A stretch of DNA of 64,000 nt from Palsa-189 sp963803735 (GTDB lineage Bacteria; Acidobacteriota; Terriglobia; Acidiferrales; UBA7541), in the NCBI GenBank assembly GCA_963803735.1, contig CAWDNV010000001.1, positions 372,001 through 436,000 of the forward strand. Reading direction: 5' to 3'. Position numbers and translations under genes: made by a program. The notes under the pieces were generated by a model. It was not told the origin of the DNA, searched no databases, and worked only from the letters and a program-made list of their open reading frames with translations. How positions within the stretch are numbered: position 1 is the first letter of the stretch; each line of letters starts with the position of its first letter. Shown here piece by piece: positions 25,753-34,314 of this stretch.

Positions 25753-26484
25753 ATGAACCTTCACGGGCAAGTCGCGCTGGTTACCGGCGCGGGACGTCGT
25801 ATCGGCCGGGCCGTCGCTCTGCGATTGGCTGCCGAGGGCGCTCGCATCGTCGTTCACTACCGCAGTTCGCGTTCAGAGGCCGAGGCCGTTGCGGCGGAAA
25901 TCGTCCGCAATGGTGGCGAAGCTGTTTGCATTCAAGCCGAACTCACCCGCGTCAACGAAATCGATAGCCTGTTCACGCAGGTCGAAGAGCGCTTCGCACG
26001 CCTCGATATTCTCGTGAATAACGCCGCGATCTTTTCGCCAACGCCCGTTGATTCTACCGAGGAAGCACAATGGGATGCGATCCTCGATACCAACCTCAAA
26101 GCGCAGTTCTTTGCAGCTCAGCACGCCGCGCCGCTACTGACGCAAAGCGGAAGCGGCCGCATCATTAATTTCGCTTCGCTTGGCGGTTTGTTGGCCTGGC
26201 CCACGTACACCGCCTATAGCATTTCGAAAGCCGGAGTGATCATGCTGACGCGCTGCCTGGCCCGCGCGCTCGCTCCGGCCGTTACCGTAAACGCCATCGC
26301 TCCCGGAACGATTTCGTTCCCGGAAGATGCGCCCGATATTGCCGAACGCGCCATTCGCACCTCTCCGCTTCGACGCACGGGGTCCGTCGACGACATCACC
26401 AACGCGGTCATCTATTTGGTTGGCGCGGAATATGTCACAGGCCAAATTCTGGTTGTCGACGGCGGTGCTTCAATCCCATCGTGA
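25753..26484 (+). CDS. Short-chain dehydrogenase, pteridine reductase-like
   Basis: A 243-residue SDR with TGAGRRIG, NNAA and the catalytic YSISK, ending in 'GQILVVDGGASIPS'. The TGAGRRIGRA version of the glycine motif and the 'HYRSSRSEAE' loop resemble pteridine/dihydromonapterin reductases (PTR1/FolM-like), which reduce pterins with NADPH, though FabG-like activity cannot be ruled out. The ATG at 25753 (MNLHGQ) is preferred over one seven codons upstream. Confidence 0.83.
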   Translation: MNLHGQVALVTGAGRRIGRAVALRLAAEGARIVVHYRSSRSEAEAVAAEIVRNGGEAVCIQAELTRVNEIDSLFTQVEERFARLDILVNNAAIFSPTPVDSTEEAQWDAILDTNLKAQFFAAQHAAPLLTQSGSGRIINFASLGGLLAWPTYTAYSISKAGVIMLTRCLARALAPAVTVNAIAPGTISFPEDAPDIAERAIRTSPLRRTGSVDDITNAVIYLVGAEYVTGQILVVDGGASIPS

Positions 26485-26516
26485 ATAGGCTTCGTGCCCC
26501 GGCCTTTTCACAGGCA

Positions 26517-26906
26517 TTAAATTTCTCTTCGCACGAGGCGTGAGATCACCTGCCGATCGGCGGCAAGAAAATCGTAGCGTGGCAATTCCGGCCGTGCCAC
26601 CCGCACGATTCGTTCGAATGCAAGATTTCTCGGCATTCCTTCAAGTGCAGCGCGCAGAAACGAGATCTGTACTGGTTCGCTCATCTCCGCATACCGATGC
26701 CGAACCATCTGGACCAGTTCGCCAATCTTCGGCGACGCGCCCAATTCCTCGCGTAGTTCGCGCTCAAGCGCTTGGCGCGGCGTCTCGCTAGGCAGCATTT
26801 TTCCGCCCGGAAATTCCCACTTACCGGCGAAGATGCGGCCCGCCAGCCTTTGGCAGATCAGCACGCGCCCGTCTTGCTCGATGATCCCCGCTACCACCCG
26901 TATCAT
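26517..26906 (-). CDS. Nudix hydrolase, MutT-like
   Basis: A 129-residue protein with a complete Nudix box running from GGKMLPSE to REELGA, after 'VVAGIIEQDGRVLICQR' and 'KWEFPGGK', the last being diagnostic for MutT-type (8-oxo-dGTP or related) diphosphatases. It likely cleans the nucleotide pool. The ATG at 26906 fits the family N-terminus; a GTG three codons upstream is possible. It ends 32 bases from the convergent SDR gene. Confidence 0.87.
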   Translation of the reverse strand: MIRVVAGIIEQDGRVLICQRLAGRIFAGKWEFPGGKMLPSETPRQALERELREELGASPKIGELVQMVRHRYAEMSEPVQISFLRAALEGMPRNLAFERIVRVARPELPRYDFLAADRQVISRLVRREI

Positions 26907-27019
26907 CGCGGTCACACTACCACAGCCGCGAAAGGGGGCACTTTGATATAATTGGGCAGGAATGTCCCGCCGCTGCGTTCCGGCCCATGCGCTTGCGGTT
27001 CCGCTGAGTCCGCGAGCTC

Positions 27020-28459
27020 ATGCCTATTTTCGCGATTTCTTCCCGAATTGTTGCACGACTACGTCAAACACTAAATCCGCCGCGCAAAACCGCGAGTGCG
27101 ACGCTTCTGTTCTTCGTGATTCTGACCCTGGTATTTTCTTTTTCCTCGGCAGTAAACGCCCAGACCAGCCGGGTTTCCAATCCCGCCTCCCGTCCGCGCA
27201 TTGTCGAACTGCGAATCGGCGATGAGATCGAGCCCATCATGGCCGAGTACGTCGATGGGGTAATCGCTCAGGCAAACCAGCAGCACGCCAGCTTAGTCCT
27301 TATTACCATGGACACGCCCGGCGGCCTTGGCACATCCATGGAAGATATTATTCAGCACATTCTTTCTTCGTCTGTGCCCGTTGTCGTATACGTCTCTCCG
27401 GCGGGAGCACGCGGCGCGTCAGCAGGATTTTTTATTCTTCTCTCGGCTGATGTGGCGGCTATGGCGCCGGGGACGCACGCCGGAGCGGCATCGCCTCTGA
27501 TCGCTATTGGAGGCGTGCCGTTAAATGTTGACGAGACGCTAAAGAAAAAGATTCTCAACGATGCTACAGCCTTCCTGCGCAGCTATGCCGGAAAGCGCGG
27601 ACGAAACGTGGAGATTGCGGAAACGGCGGTCACTGATGGCAAGGCTTTCACCGAAACGGAAGCGCTGAACGATAAGCTGATCGATCTTGTTGCGAATTCG
27701 CCTGACGATCTGTTCGCCAAACTTGACGGAAAGACGATCAAGCGATTTGACGGTTCCGAAACGCGCCTTAACCTGAGTAATCCAGACGTCGTGACCATGG
27801 AGATGTCCGCGCGTCAGCGATTTCTGTCGCGCATCGTGCAGCCCGACGTCTTTTTCATTCTCCTGATAGCGGGCGTCCTCGGTCTTTACGTCGAATTCAC
27901 GCATCCCGGAATGATTGCGCCGGGTGTGATTGGCGCAATCGCGCTCGTGTTAGCGCTGTTCGCCATGCACATTCTTCCGGTAAACTTTGCGGGCCTGCTT
28001 TTGATTATCGTGGCGCTGGGCTTGTTTGTTTTGGAGGCTAAGTATACAAGCCACGGTGTTCTGGCTGCCGGCGGCATTATAGCCATGCTGCTGGGTGCGT
28101 TCATGCTGATCCGCTCGCCTCTCACCGGCGCCGGCGTCAGTTTTGGCGTGGCGCTTGGGGTGACTGCCCCGGCGGCGGTGATCACGATTTTTCTGATGCG
28201 CCTGGTGCTGCGTTCCCGCACTTGGAAGCAGTCCGCCGGAGTGGATCAACTTGTAGGCGCGCCGGCAGAGGTCACGGAAACGTTTGCGCCTGTGAGCGGC
28301 CAGGCCGTACCTGCCTCATTTCAGGGCATGGTGCGCTTGCGTGGAGAGCTCTGGCGCGCCGTATCTCCGGTGGCCATCCCGGCGGGCGCACAAGTTCGGG
28401 TTGTGCGGGTGGCCGGGCTCACGGTGTACGTCACGCCTGCGGAGTCTGTAGCGCGCTGA
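27020..28459 (+). CDS. NfeD family membrane protease (long form)
   Basis: A 479-residue protein: signal peptide or anchor (about residues 24-46), a ClpP-class serine protease domain with the nucleophile in RGASAG (S134) and 'MDTPGGLGTSMEDI', about four transmembrane helices (about residues 275-400) and a C-terminal OB-fold (about 410-475, 'VSPVAIPAGAQVRVVRVAGL'). NfeD long forms cleave stomatin C-termini. The stomatin-like gene follows 63 bases downstream, the classical pairing. The start ATG is not strongly marked. Confidence 0.9.
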   Translation: MPIFAISSRIVARLRQTLNPPRKTASATLLFFVILTLVFSFSSAVNAQTSRVSNPASRPRIVELRIGDEIEPIMAEYVDGVIAQANQQHASLVLITMDTPGGLGTSMEDIIQHILSSSVPVVVYVSPAGARGASAGFFILLSADVAAMAPGTHAGAASPLIAIGGVPLNVDETLKKKILNDATAFLRSYAGKRGRNVEIAETAVTDGKAFTETEALNDKLIDLVANSPDDLFAKLDGKTIKRFDGSETRLNLSNPDVVTMEMSARQRFLSRIVQPDVFFILLIAGVLGLYVEFTHPGMIAPGVIGAIALVLALFAMHILPVNFAGLLLIIVALGLFVLEAKYTSHGVLAAGGIIAMLLGAFMLIRSPLTGAGVSFGVALGVTAPAAVITIFLMRLVLRSRTWKQSAGVDQLVGAPAEVTETFAPVSGQAVPASFQGMVRLRGELWRAVSPVAIPAGAQVRVVRVAGLTVYVTPAESVAR

Positions 28460-28522
28460 TTTGAATAGCTATAACTGGGAGCATGGGTCGCCGCTGATAG
28501 CGGCTTGAGGAAGGAGACGACG

Positions 28523-29293
28523 ATGGACTTCAGCTTCACCGGCCCGCTCATTGTCATAGTCATCTTCTTGATTTGGTTTTGGAACTCTCTCTACGTCATC
28601 AAGGAATGGGAGCGCGGAGTGGTTTTGCGTCTGGGACGCATGCTGCCCGAAGCGAAGCCCGCGGGATTGCGCCTGGTCTTCTGGCCCATCGAGACTCTTT
28701 ATCGCATCTCGTTGCGCATCGAAACTCTCGACGTGCCTTCTCAGGACATCATCACCCGCGATAACGTTTCCGTTAAAGTCAACGCGGTTTGCTACTTTCG
28801 CGTCGTGGACGCAAATTTGGCCCTTTCCCAGGTGCAGAACTATCTCTATGCCACTTCGCAGAAGGCGCAAACCACTTTGCGCAGCATCGTCGGCCAGTTT
28901 GAACTCGACGAAATCCTCGCCGAACGCGAAAAGGTTAACACCAAGCTGCAACTGATCCTTGACCAGGATACCGAGCCTTGGGGTATTAAGGTAACCAAGG
29001 TGGAAGTGAAGCAGGTCGATATTCCGGAGCAAATGCAGCGGGCCATTGCGCGCCAGGCGGAAGCCGAGCGCGAGCGGCGCGCCAAGATTATTCACGCCGC
29101 AGGCGAATACGAAGCCTCCGCTAAGCTCGCCGAGGCTGCCGGTGTACTGGAAACCCAGCCTGCCGCAATACAGCTTCGTTACCTCCAGACGCTCACCGAA
29201 ATTGGCGCGGAGAAAAACACCACCATCGTTTTTCCGCTACCCATTGACATCATCAACGCCTGGGTGCAGAAGACACTGGAGCCGAAGCGCTGA
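28523..29293 (+). CDS. Stomatin/slipin family SPFH protein
   Basis: A 256-residue membrane protein with one N-terminal hydrophobic hairpin (FTGPLIVIVIFLIWFW) and an SPFH domain ('EWERGVVLRLGRMLPEAKPA', 'SQDIITRDNVSVKVNAVCYF'), followed by a charged helix with ARQAEAERERRAK. Stomatins oligomerise in membranes and are partners and substrates of NfeD proteases, encoded just upstream. GGAAGGAG precedes the ATG. Its stop overlaps the next start (TGATG). Confidence 0.92.
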   Translation: MDFSFTGPLIVIVIFLIWFWNSLYVIKEWERGVVLRLGRMLPEAKPAGLRLVFWPIETLYRISLRIETLDVPSQDIITRDNVSVKVNAVCYFRVVDANLALSQVQNYLYATSQKAQTTLRSIVGQFELDEILAEREKVNTKLQLILDQDTEPWGIKVTKVEVKQVDIPEQMQRAIARQAEAERERRAKIIHAAGEYEASAKLAEAAGVLETQPAAIQLRYLQTLTEIGAEKNTTIVFPLPIDIINAWVQKTLEPKR

Positions 29294-29958
29294 TGGCATC
29301 AGGCAATCGACGCAACAAGGATTGGGTACTCGGAGGACGCCAGCTTGTCGGAGTCTTTATCCTGCTCGTCGTGCTATTCGGTATGGTTTTCACCCTCGGT
29401 TACTTGTTGGGACGCAACCAATACGACGCGCTCCGCGCTGCAGCTAGCATCCTTCCCGGCAGGCCAGATAGTGTTATCGACAAACCTGTCAAATCGGTCA
29501 AGCCCGTCAAGCCCATCCGCGGTCCGGTTGGTGCGGATGACATTGAAAAGCCTGCGGCACAGCCATCGGATTGGGATTTTTATCACTCCGCGGAGCCGGC
29601 GAAGCCGGCCGTGCCTTTGGCAGAGCCGAAATCCTTAGTTCCCAGTGGCACCGAAGTCCCTGGGGCAGGGAGGTCAGCTCCACGCATTGACTCCGCTCGA
29701 TCCAACATAAAATCCGTAAGTCCGCCGATTATCCCGCATGGCGCCACGGTCTTGCAGGTAGCGGCGATGGCGCGCCAGTCAGACGCAGTGTCGTTGGCCC
29801 AGGCATTACAGCAGAAGAGATTCCCCGCCTTTGTGCTGCCGCCTGGCGCTGACCGTTATTATCGGGTGCAGGTGGGACCGTACACCGAACCTCGATCGGC
29901 CGATCTCGCCCGCCAGAAGCTTGAAAGTCAAGGTTTCAAGGCCATCGCCCGGCGTTGA
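29293..29958 (+). CDS. SPOR domain membrane protein
   Basis: A 221-residue bitopic protein: one transmembrane helix (LVGVFILLVVLFGMVFTLGY, about residues 18-37), a long Pro/Lys/Ser-rich linker, and a C-terminal SPOR domain ('VLQVAAMARQSDAVSLAQAL' to 'PYTEPRSADLARQKLESQ'). SPOR domains bind denuded peptidoglycan, often at the division septum. It starts one base inside the stomatin stop and is followed at once by lnt, so translation is probably coupled. Confidence 0.88.
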   Translation: MASGNRRNKDWVLGGRQLVGVFILLVVLFGMVFTLGYLLGRNQYDALRAAASILPGRPDSVIDKPVKSVKPVKPIRGPVGADDIEKPAAQPSDWDFYHSAEPAKPAVPLAEPKSLVPSGTEVPGAGRSAPRIDSARSNIKSVSPPIIPHGATVLQVAAMARQSDAVSLAQALQQKRFPAFVLPPGADRYYRVQVGPYTEPRSADLARQKLESQGFKAIARR

Positions 29959-29959
29959 C

Positions 29960-31594
29960 GTGCGCCGCTCTGCGGGGATAGCGGAGCCGATCCAACGCAG
30001 CCAGCAGAGACAAGAACATGCATCAACCCCGGTGCTCTCGCGCCGATGGCGCATATTGCTCTCGTTCGCCTCCGGAGTCCTGCTGGCGCTCGCCTTTCCG
30101 AATTTCAATCTGTCGTTCTTGGCCTGGGTCGCTGTCGCCGTCCTGATTTTTGCTTCTCTCGAGGGTGGCTTGGGCGAAGCGGCGTTGCGCGGCCTCCTCT
30201 TTGGCGTCGCGTTTTATCTTTTCTCCACTCCTTGGATTTACACGGTCATGCATCAATATGGGCCGTTGCCTCCTTGGGAAGCCGCGGGAGTAATGGCCTT
30301 GATGATCCTGGCCGCGTCGCCTTACTTCGTTGCGTTCACGCTGTTTGTGACCTGGATCGCGCGGCACGATAAGAGCCTGGCCATACTCGCCTCTCCTTTT
30401 CTCTGGGTCGCGCTCGAGCTTGCCCGAGCTCGCATGCCCGACATCGGATTTCCCTGGAACCTTCTCGGCTATGCTGCCGCGGGTAATCTTGCGTTTCTGC
30501 AGCTGACTTCGGTCACGGGAATCTATGGTCTATCGTTTGTCATCGCTGTTTATAACGCGGTTGTTGTCTGGCTGGTAGGTTGTCTGATGGCCTGGCTGCG
30601 CCGGCCGCGAGGGCAAACGAATTCGTACTTGCCTGCTGCAGCGTTGGCGGGCTTTACTGCGCTGCTTCTCGCTGTCGCGCTGATTGGCCCACGGTTCATC
30701 CCCAAGGCGCAGGCTTCGCTAGTCGCGCATCTCGTGCAAACCAATCTGCCTCAATCGATGGAGTATCCAGCCAACTGGGACGCCCTTCACGCCGGTGATA
30801 TGTCCGAGCTCGACCGCATCACCATTGCAGCGGGCCAGAAAGATCACGGCCTGATCGTTTGGCCGGAGGTTCCCGCGCCGTTTTCACTCTCCCAAGGGGA
30901 TTTCGCGCGTCGCGCGCAGGAAATTGCACGCAATTCACAGAGCGACTTCCTGCTCGGCGTCGTCCGTTTGGAACCCAGCGCCGGTGGCAGGCTCGCTGCC
31001 TACAACAGCGCAGCCTTGCTCGATCCACAGGGCCGCGAGCAATTTCAGTATGATAAAATTCATCTGGTCCCCTTCAGCGAATACGTGCCCTGGCGCGATT
31101 TTTTCTGGTTCGCCAAAAATCTCACAGGGTTGGCGGGTGACTTTCGGAGCGGCACCCGCTATGCGGTAGGGAATTTACCCGGCGGCCGGTTTAGCGTTTT
31201 CATCTGTTACGAGGCGGTTTTCCCGAACGAAATTCGCCGGTTTGTTGTGGATGGCGCGAACCTCTTGATCAATATCTCGAATGACGGCTGGTTCGGCCGC
31301 TCCTCCGCGCCCGCGCAGCACCTCCAGATGGCTCGCGTACGTGCTGTAGAACATCGGCGCTGGCTCCTGCGCGATACGAACAACGGTTATACGGTTTCAG
31401 TGGATCCTTACGGGCGAATCATTGCGAGTCTGCCCGTGGATGTCCGGGGAGAGCTCGACGCACCCTACGCATTTCGCAGCGATACCACTTTTTACACGCG
31501 CTGGGGCGATTGGCTTCCGGAGATTTGCAGCGTAGTGAGTCTTGCTTTGCTGATTATGGCGTTGCGTCGCCGCGCGCAAGCCGGGATACAATAG
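29960..31594 (+). CDS. lnt: Apolipoprotein N-acyltransferase
   Basis: A 544-residue protein with about six N-terminal membrane helices and a nitrilase-like domain. The catalytic triad is visible as Glu in WPEVPAP, Lys in YDKIHLVPFSE and Cys in ICYEAVFP. It transfers the third acyl chain to lipoproteins at the inner membrane. The GTG at 29960 begins two bases after the preceding stop; upstream in-frame starts lie inside the SPOR gene. prfB follows after 14 bases. Confidence 0.92.
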   Translation: MRRSAGIAEPIQRSQQRQEHASTPVLSRRWRILLSFASGVLLALAFPNFNLSFLAWVAVAVLIFASLEGGLGEAALRGLLFGVAFYLFSTPWIYTVMHQYGPLPPWEAAGVMALMILAASPYFVAFTLFVTWIARHDKSLAILASPFLWVALELARARMPDIGFPWNLLGYAAAGNLAFLQLTSVTGIYGLSFVIAVYNAVVVWLVGCLMAWLRRPRGQTNSYLPAAALAGFTALLLAVALIGPRFIPKAQASLVAHLVQTNLPQSMEYPANWDALHAGDMSELDRITIAAGQKDHGLIVWPEVPAPFSLSQGDFARRAQEIARNSQSDFLLGVVRLEPSAGGRLAAYNSAALLDPQGREQFQYDKIHLVPFSEYVPWRDFFWFAKNLTGLAGDFRSGTRYAVGNLPGGRFSVFICYEAVFPNEIRRFVVDGANLLINISNDGWFGRSSAPAQHLQMARVRAVEHRRWLLRDTNNGYTVSVDPYGRIIASLPVDVRGELDAPYAFRSDTTFYTRWGDWLPEICSVVSLALLIMALRRRAQAGIQ

Positions 31595-31608
31595 ACAAAG
31601 GACAAATT

Positions 31609-32776
31609 ATGGTCATCGAAGATCTCGAACATCGTTTTCAGGAACTCAGCGAACGCATCGCACTCGTGCGGAGCTATCTTTGACGTTCCCCGCCACCGCA
31701 GCCTCCTGACCGAACTCGAAAAACGCAGCTCCCAGCCTGATTTCTGGCAGGATCAGGAAAAAGCGCAGCAGGTCCTGCAGGAGCGCAAAAGTGCCGAAGG
31801 CCGCGTAAGCGCCGACGAGAAGCTCTCGCGCATCTCGAGCGACATCGAAACGTATTTGCACATGGCGCACGAAGAGAGCGATGTCGCGCAGCGCGAATCC
31901 GTGCTCAAGGATATCGATCGGGAGCTCGACATCGCCGACCAATACGTCGCACAACTCGAGACCGAGACTCTGCTCGCCGGTGAAAGCGATCGCCTGAACG
32001 CGATTCTCACCATAAAGTCCGGCGCGGGCGGCACGGAATCGCAGGATTGGACGGAGATGCTTTTGCGCATGTACCTGCGCTGGTGTGAGCGCAAAGGTTT
32101 TCACGCTTCAGTGATCGATTCGCAGCCGGGCGAAGGCGCCGGGCTCAAGTCCGTGACCGTGCGCGTCGAGGGCGAAAATGCATACGGTTTGCTCTCCACG
32201 GAAACCGGTGTGCACCGGCTCATCCGTATTTCACCATTTGACCAGGCGGCCCGCCGTCACACGTCTTTCGCGTCTGTCTTTGTAATCCCCGAAATCGACG
32301 ACCGCATCGAAATCGACATCCGCCCGGAGGACCTCAGAATTGACACCTTCCGTGCCGGCGGCCACGGAGGACAGAACGTCAACAAAGTCGAGACTGCCGT
32401 ACGTTTTACACACTTGCCGTCCGGTATCGTGGTGCAATGTCAGGCGGAGCGAAGCCAGCATAAGAACCGCGAGCTTGCCATGAAGCTTCTGCGCTCGCGA
32501 CTGTATGAGGCGGAGATTGAGAAGCGGCAACAGGCCACTCGGAAGCTCGACGAATCCAAGTTGGAAATCAGCTTCGGCAGCCAGATTCGGACCTACACCT
32601 TGCAGCCTTACCGGCTGGTCAAGGACCACCGGACCAAGTTCGAAATGGGGGATGTCGATCGCGTCCTCGATGGCGATCTCGATCCCTTCATCCGCACCTT
32701 TCTCCTCGCCCGCGCGGGTCGAGTTGTCGCCGTCAAGGCAGGTGCCTCGAATGGGGATGAGGAAGACCGGGAATAA
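31609..32776 (+). CDS. prfB: Peptide chain release factor 2, made by +1 programmed frameshift
   Basis: Frame 0 opens at the ATG (AAAGGA upstream) and runs 24 codons to an in-frame TGA at 31681-31683; a +1 shift there joins the long frame to 32776, giving about 388 residues. RF2 hallmarks are SPFDQAARRHTSFASV and the GGQ loop in RAGGHGGQNVNKVE. RF2 recognises UGA and UAA, so a low RF2 level favours shifting at its own UGA: classical autoregulation. A reading starting at 31856 alone would lose the N-terminal domain. It follows lnt closely. Confidence 0.95.
31670..31684 (+). promoter_or_regulatory. prfB +1 frameshift site
   Basis: The slip sequence CTTTGAC (31678-31684) is identical to the classical one. 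An internal Shine-Dalgarno-like GGAG at 31670-31673 lies four bases before CTT; the usual AGGGGG at three bases is shorter and shifted here. Confidence 0.9.
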
Positions 32777-32896
32777 AGGGCTTCCCGCCGCCTGCTAATG
32801 TGACCGCCGCAGCCGAGGTAGCTTTGTCGTCCCGCGTTGACTGTCTCAAGCCCCCTGTGTTAGCGTCGCATCTGCACGATTTTCGTCCTCGCTCAT

Positions 32897-32930
32897 CTAA
32901 GTTTTGTCAGGTACTTAGTTCCTGAAGGAG
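32897..32930 (+). promoter_or_regulatory. Leader of metK with two interleaved stems ending at the ribosome binding site
   Basis: CTAAG (32897-32901) can pair with CTTAG (32914-32918), and TCAGG (32907-32911) with CCTGA (32921-32925), whose last base begins AAGGAG. The arms interleave, so they form either a tight pseudoknot or two exclusive hairpins touching the ribosome binding site. No known SAM riboswitch class could be matched by eye. Regulation is inference. Confidence 0.45.
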
Positions 32931-32937
32931 TAATGGC

Positions 32938-34119
32938 TTGAGCCAGAAGAAGCGGAGTTTTCTGTTCACTTCAGAGTCCGTGACCGAAGGTCACCCCGAT
33001 AAGATTGCCGATCAGATTTCAGACGCCGTCCTGGATGCAGTTCTTTCCCAGGACGCCATGGGCCGGGTCGCCTGCGAAACGCTGGTGACCACAGGTTTGG
33101 CCATGGTTGCGGGGGAAATCACCACCTCCGCGGTGCTCGATTACAGCGAGATTGTCCGCCAGGTGATTCGCGACGTCGGCTACACGCGCGCGAAGTATGG
33201 GTTCGATGCGGACACCTGCGCCGTCATCTCGTCAGTGAAACGCCAGTCTCCCGATATCGCCATGGGCGTCGACACTGGCGGGGCCGGCGACCAGGGCTTG
33301 ATGTTCGGTTATGCGTGCGATGAAACTGACGAATTGATGCCGTTGCCCATCGTGCTCGCGCATAAGCTGGTGCGGCGCTTGGCCGAAGTTCGCAAGGCCG
33401 GACATCTCCCATTCCTGCGCCCGGACGGCAAATCGCAGGTTACGGTCGAATATGTCAACGGTCAGCCCGCCCGGGTCGATTGCGTTGTGATCTCGACGCA
33501 GCACAGCGACTCCGTCTCCAATCGCGAAATCCACGACGGTATCCTGAAAGAAGTCATTCAGCACGTCGTACCTCCGGCGTTGCTCGATTCGCGCACCAAG
33601 TTTCACATCAATCCCACTGGCCGCTTCGTCGTTGGCGGGCCCATGGGTGATGCCGGACTCACCGGCAGAAAAATCATCGTAGATACTTACGGCGGCTACA
33701 GCCGTCATGGCGGCGGCGCGCTTTCAGGTAAGGATCCGACCAAAGTGGACCGCTCTGCCTGCTACATGGCTCGCTATGTGGCCAAGAATCTCGTAGCGGC
33801 TGGGTTGGCTCACCGCGCCGAGGTTCAGCTTGCCTATGCCATCGGTGTAGCCGAGCCGGTGTCGGTGATGGTCGATACTTTCGAAACGGGCACGATCCCA
33901 GACGAGCAGATGACTGACTTGGTTCGCTCTGTCTTTTCGCTTACGCCTCGGGGCATCATCGAGAGCCTGGACTTGAGACGCCCAATCTATCGCCCCACGG
34001 CTGCTTACGGGCATTTTGGCCGCAGCGAACCAACGTTTACCTGGGAGCGTTCGGATAAAGCCGAAGCGCTTCGCAAAGCAACTGCAGGCCGCAACGCGGA
34101 AGTCGGCGCCCGCAGCTGA
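32938..34119 (+). CDS. metK: S-adenosylmethionine synthetase
   Basis: A 393-residue enzyme making SAM from methionine and ATP. Signatures: TSESVTEGHPDKIADQISD at the N-terminus, GAGDQGLMFGYA, and GGGALSGKDPTKVDRS. The TTG start sits seven bases after AAGGAG; the ATG at 32933 opens only ATG-GCT-TGA and overlaps it. ahcY, which removes the S-adenosylhomocysteine produced by methylation, follows in the same direction after a structured 195-base gap. Confidence 0.96.
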   Translation: MSQKKRSFLFTSESVTEGHPDKIADQISDAVLDAVLSQDAMGRVACETLVTTGLAMVAGEITTSAVLDYSEIVRQVIRDVGYTRAKYGFDADTCAVISSVKRQSPDIAMGVDTGGAGDQGLMFGYACDETDELMPLPIVLAHKLVRRLAEVRKAGHLPFLRPDGKSQVTVEYVNGQPARVDCVVISTQHSDSVSNREIHDGILKEVIQHVVPPALLDSRTKFHINPTGRFVVGGPMGDAGLTGRKIIVDTYGGYSRHGGGALSGKDPTKVDRSACYMARYVAKNLVAAGLAHRAEVQLAYAIGVAEPVSVMVDTFETGTIPDEQMTDLVRSVFSLTPRGIIESLDLRRPIYRPTAAYGHFGRSEPTFTWERSDKAEALRKATAGRNAEVGARS

Positions 34120-34276
34120 CGATCCGACCAGGATCGTCAGCCCGTCTTCCGGCGAAAGTCACCAACAGGATGAGATTTCGCCGGTTAACTAAGTCGAACC
34201 GGAGAGGCGGGGTCCCCAGCGCGTGCCGATTTTGTACGTGCTGGGGTGCAAGCGCGGGATCTCTCCGGTCGTTTTT
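34116..34276 (+). promoter_or_regulatory. Structured metK-ahcY intergenic RNA with terminator/antiterminator potential
   Basis: Three hairpins fill the gap. H1: a 10-bp perfect stem, CTGACGATCC with GGATCGTCAG (34116-34140). H2: CCGGCGAAA (34149-34157) with TTTCGCCGG (34176-34184). H3: an outer stem ACCGGAGAG (34198-34206) with CTCTCCGGT (34261-34269), enclosing a 13-bp hairpin (34214-34246), then TTTTT at 34272-34276. The 3' arm of H2 (CCGGTT, 34181-34186) can instead pair with AACCGG (34197-34202), breaking both H2 and H3. That is the 1:2, 3:4 versus 2:3 arrangement of an attenuator or riboswitch. A ligand is not known; SAM or SAH is a guess from context. Confidence 0.6.
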
Positions 34277-34314
34277 CACAACAACAGTTTGACATTCACT
34301 TTTTGGGGGAAAAC

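Noticed and set aside
31856..32776. prfB as a simple gene starting at an internal ATG
   Set aside because: The upstream CTTTGAC frameshift site and intact N-terminal frame show the gene begins at 31609.
34198..34276. SAH riboswitch identity for the ahcY leader
   Set aside because: The conserved core of the SAH riboswitch, with its GAGCGYUGC-type segment, is not present; reported instead as an unassigned structured leader.
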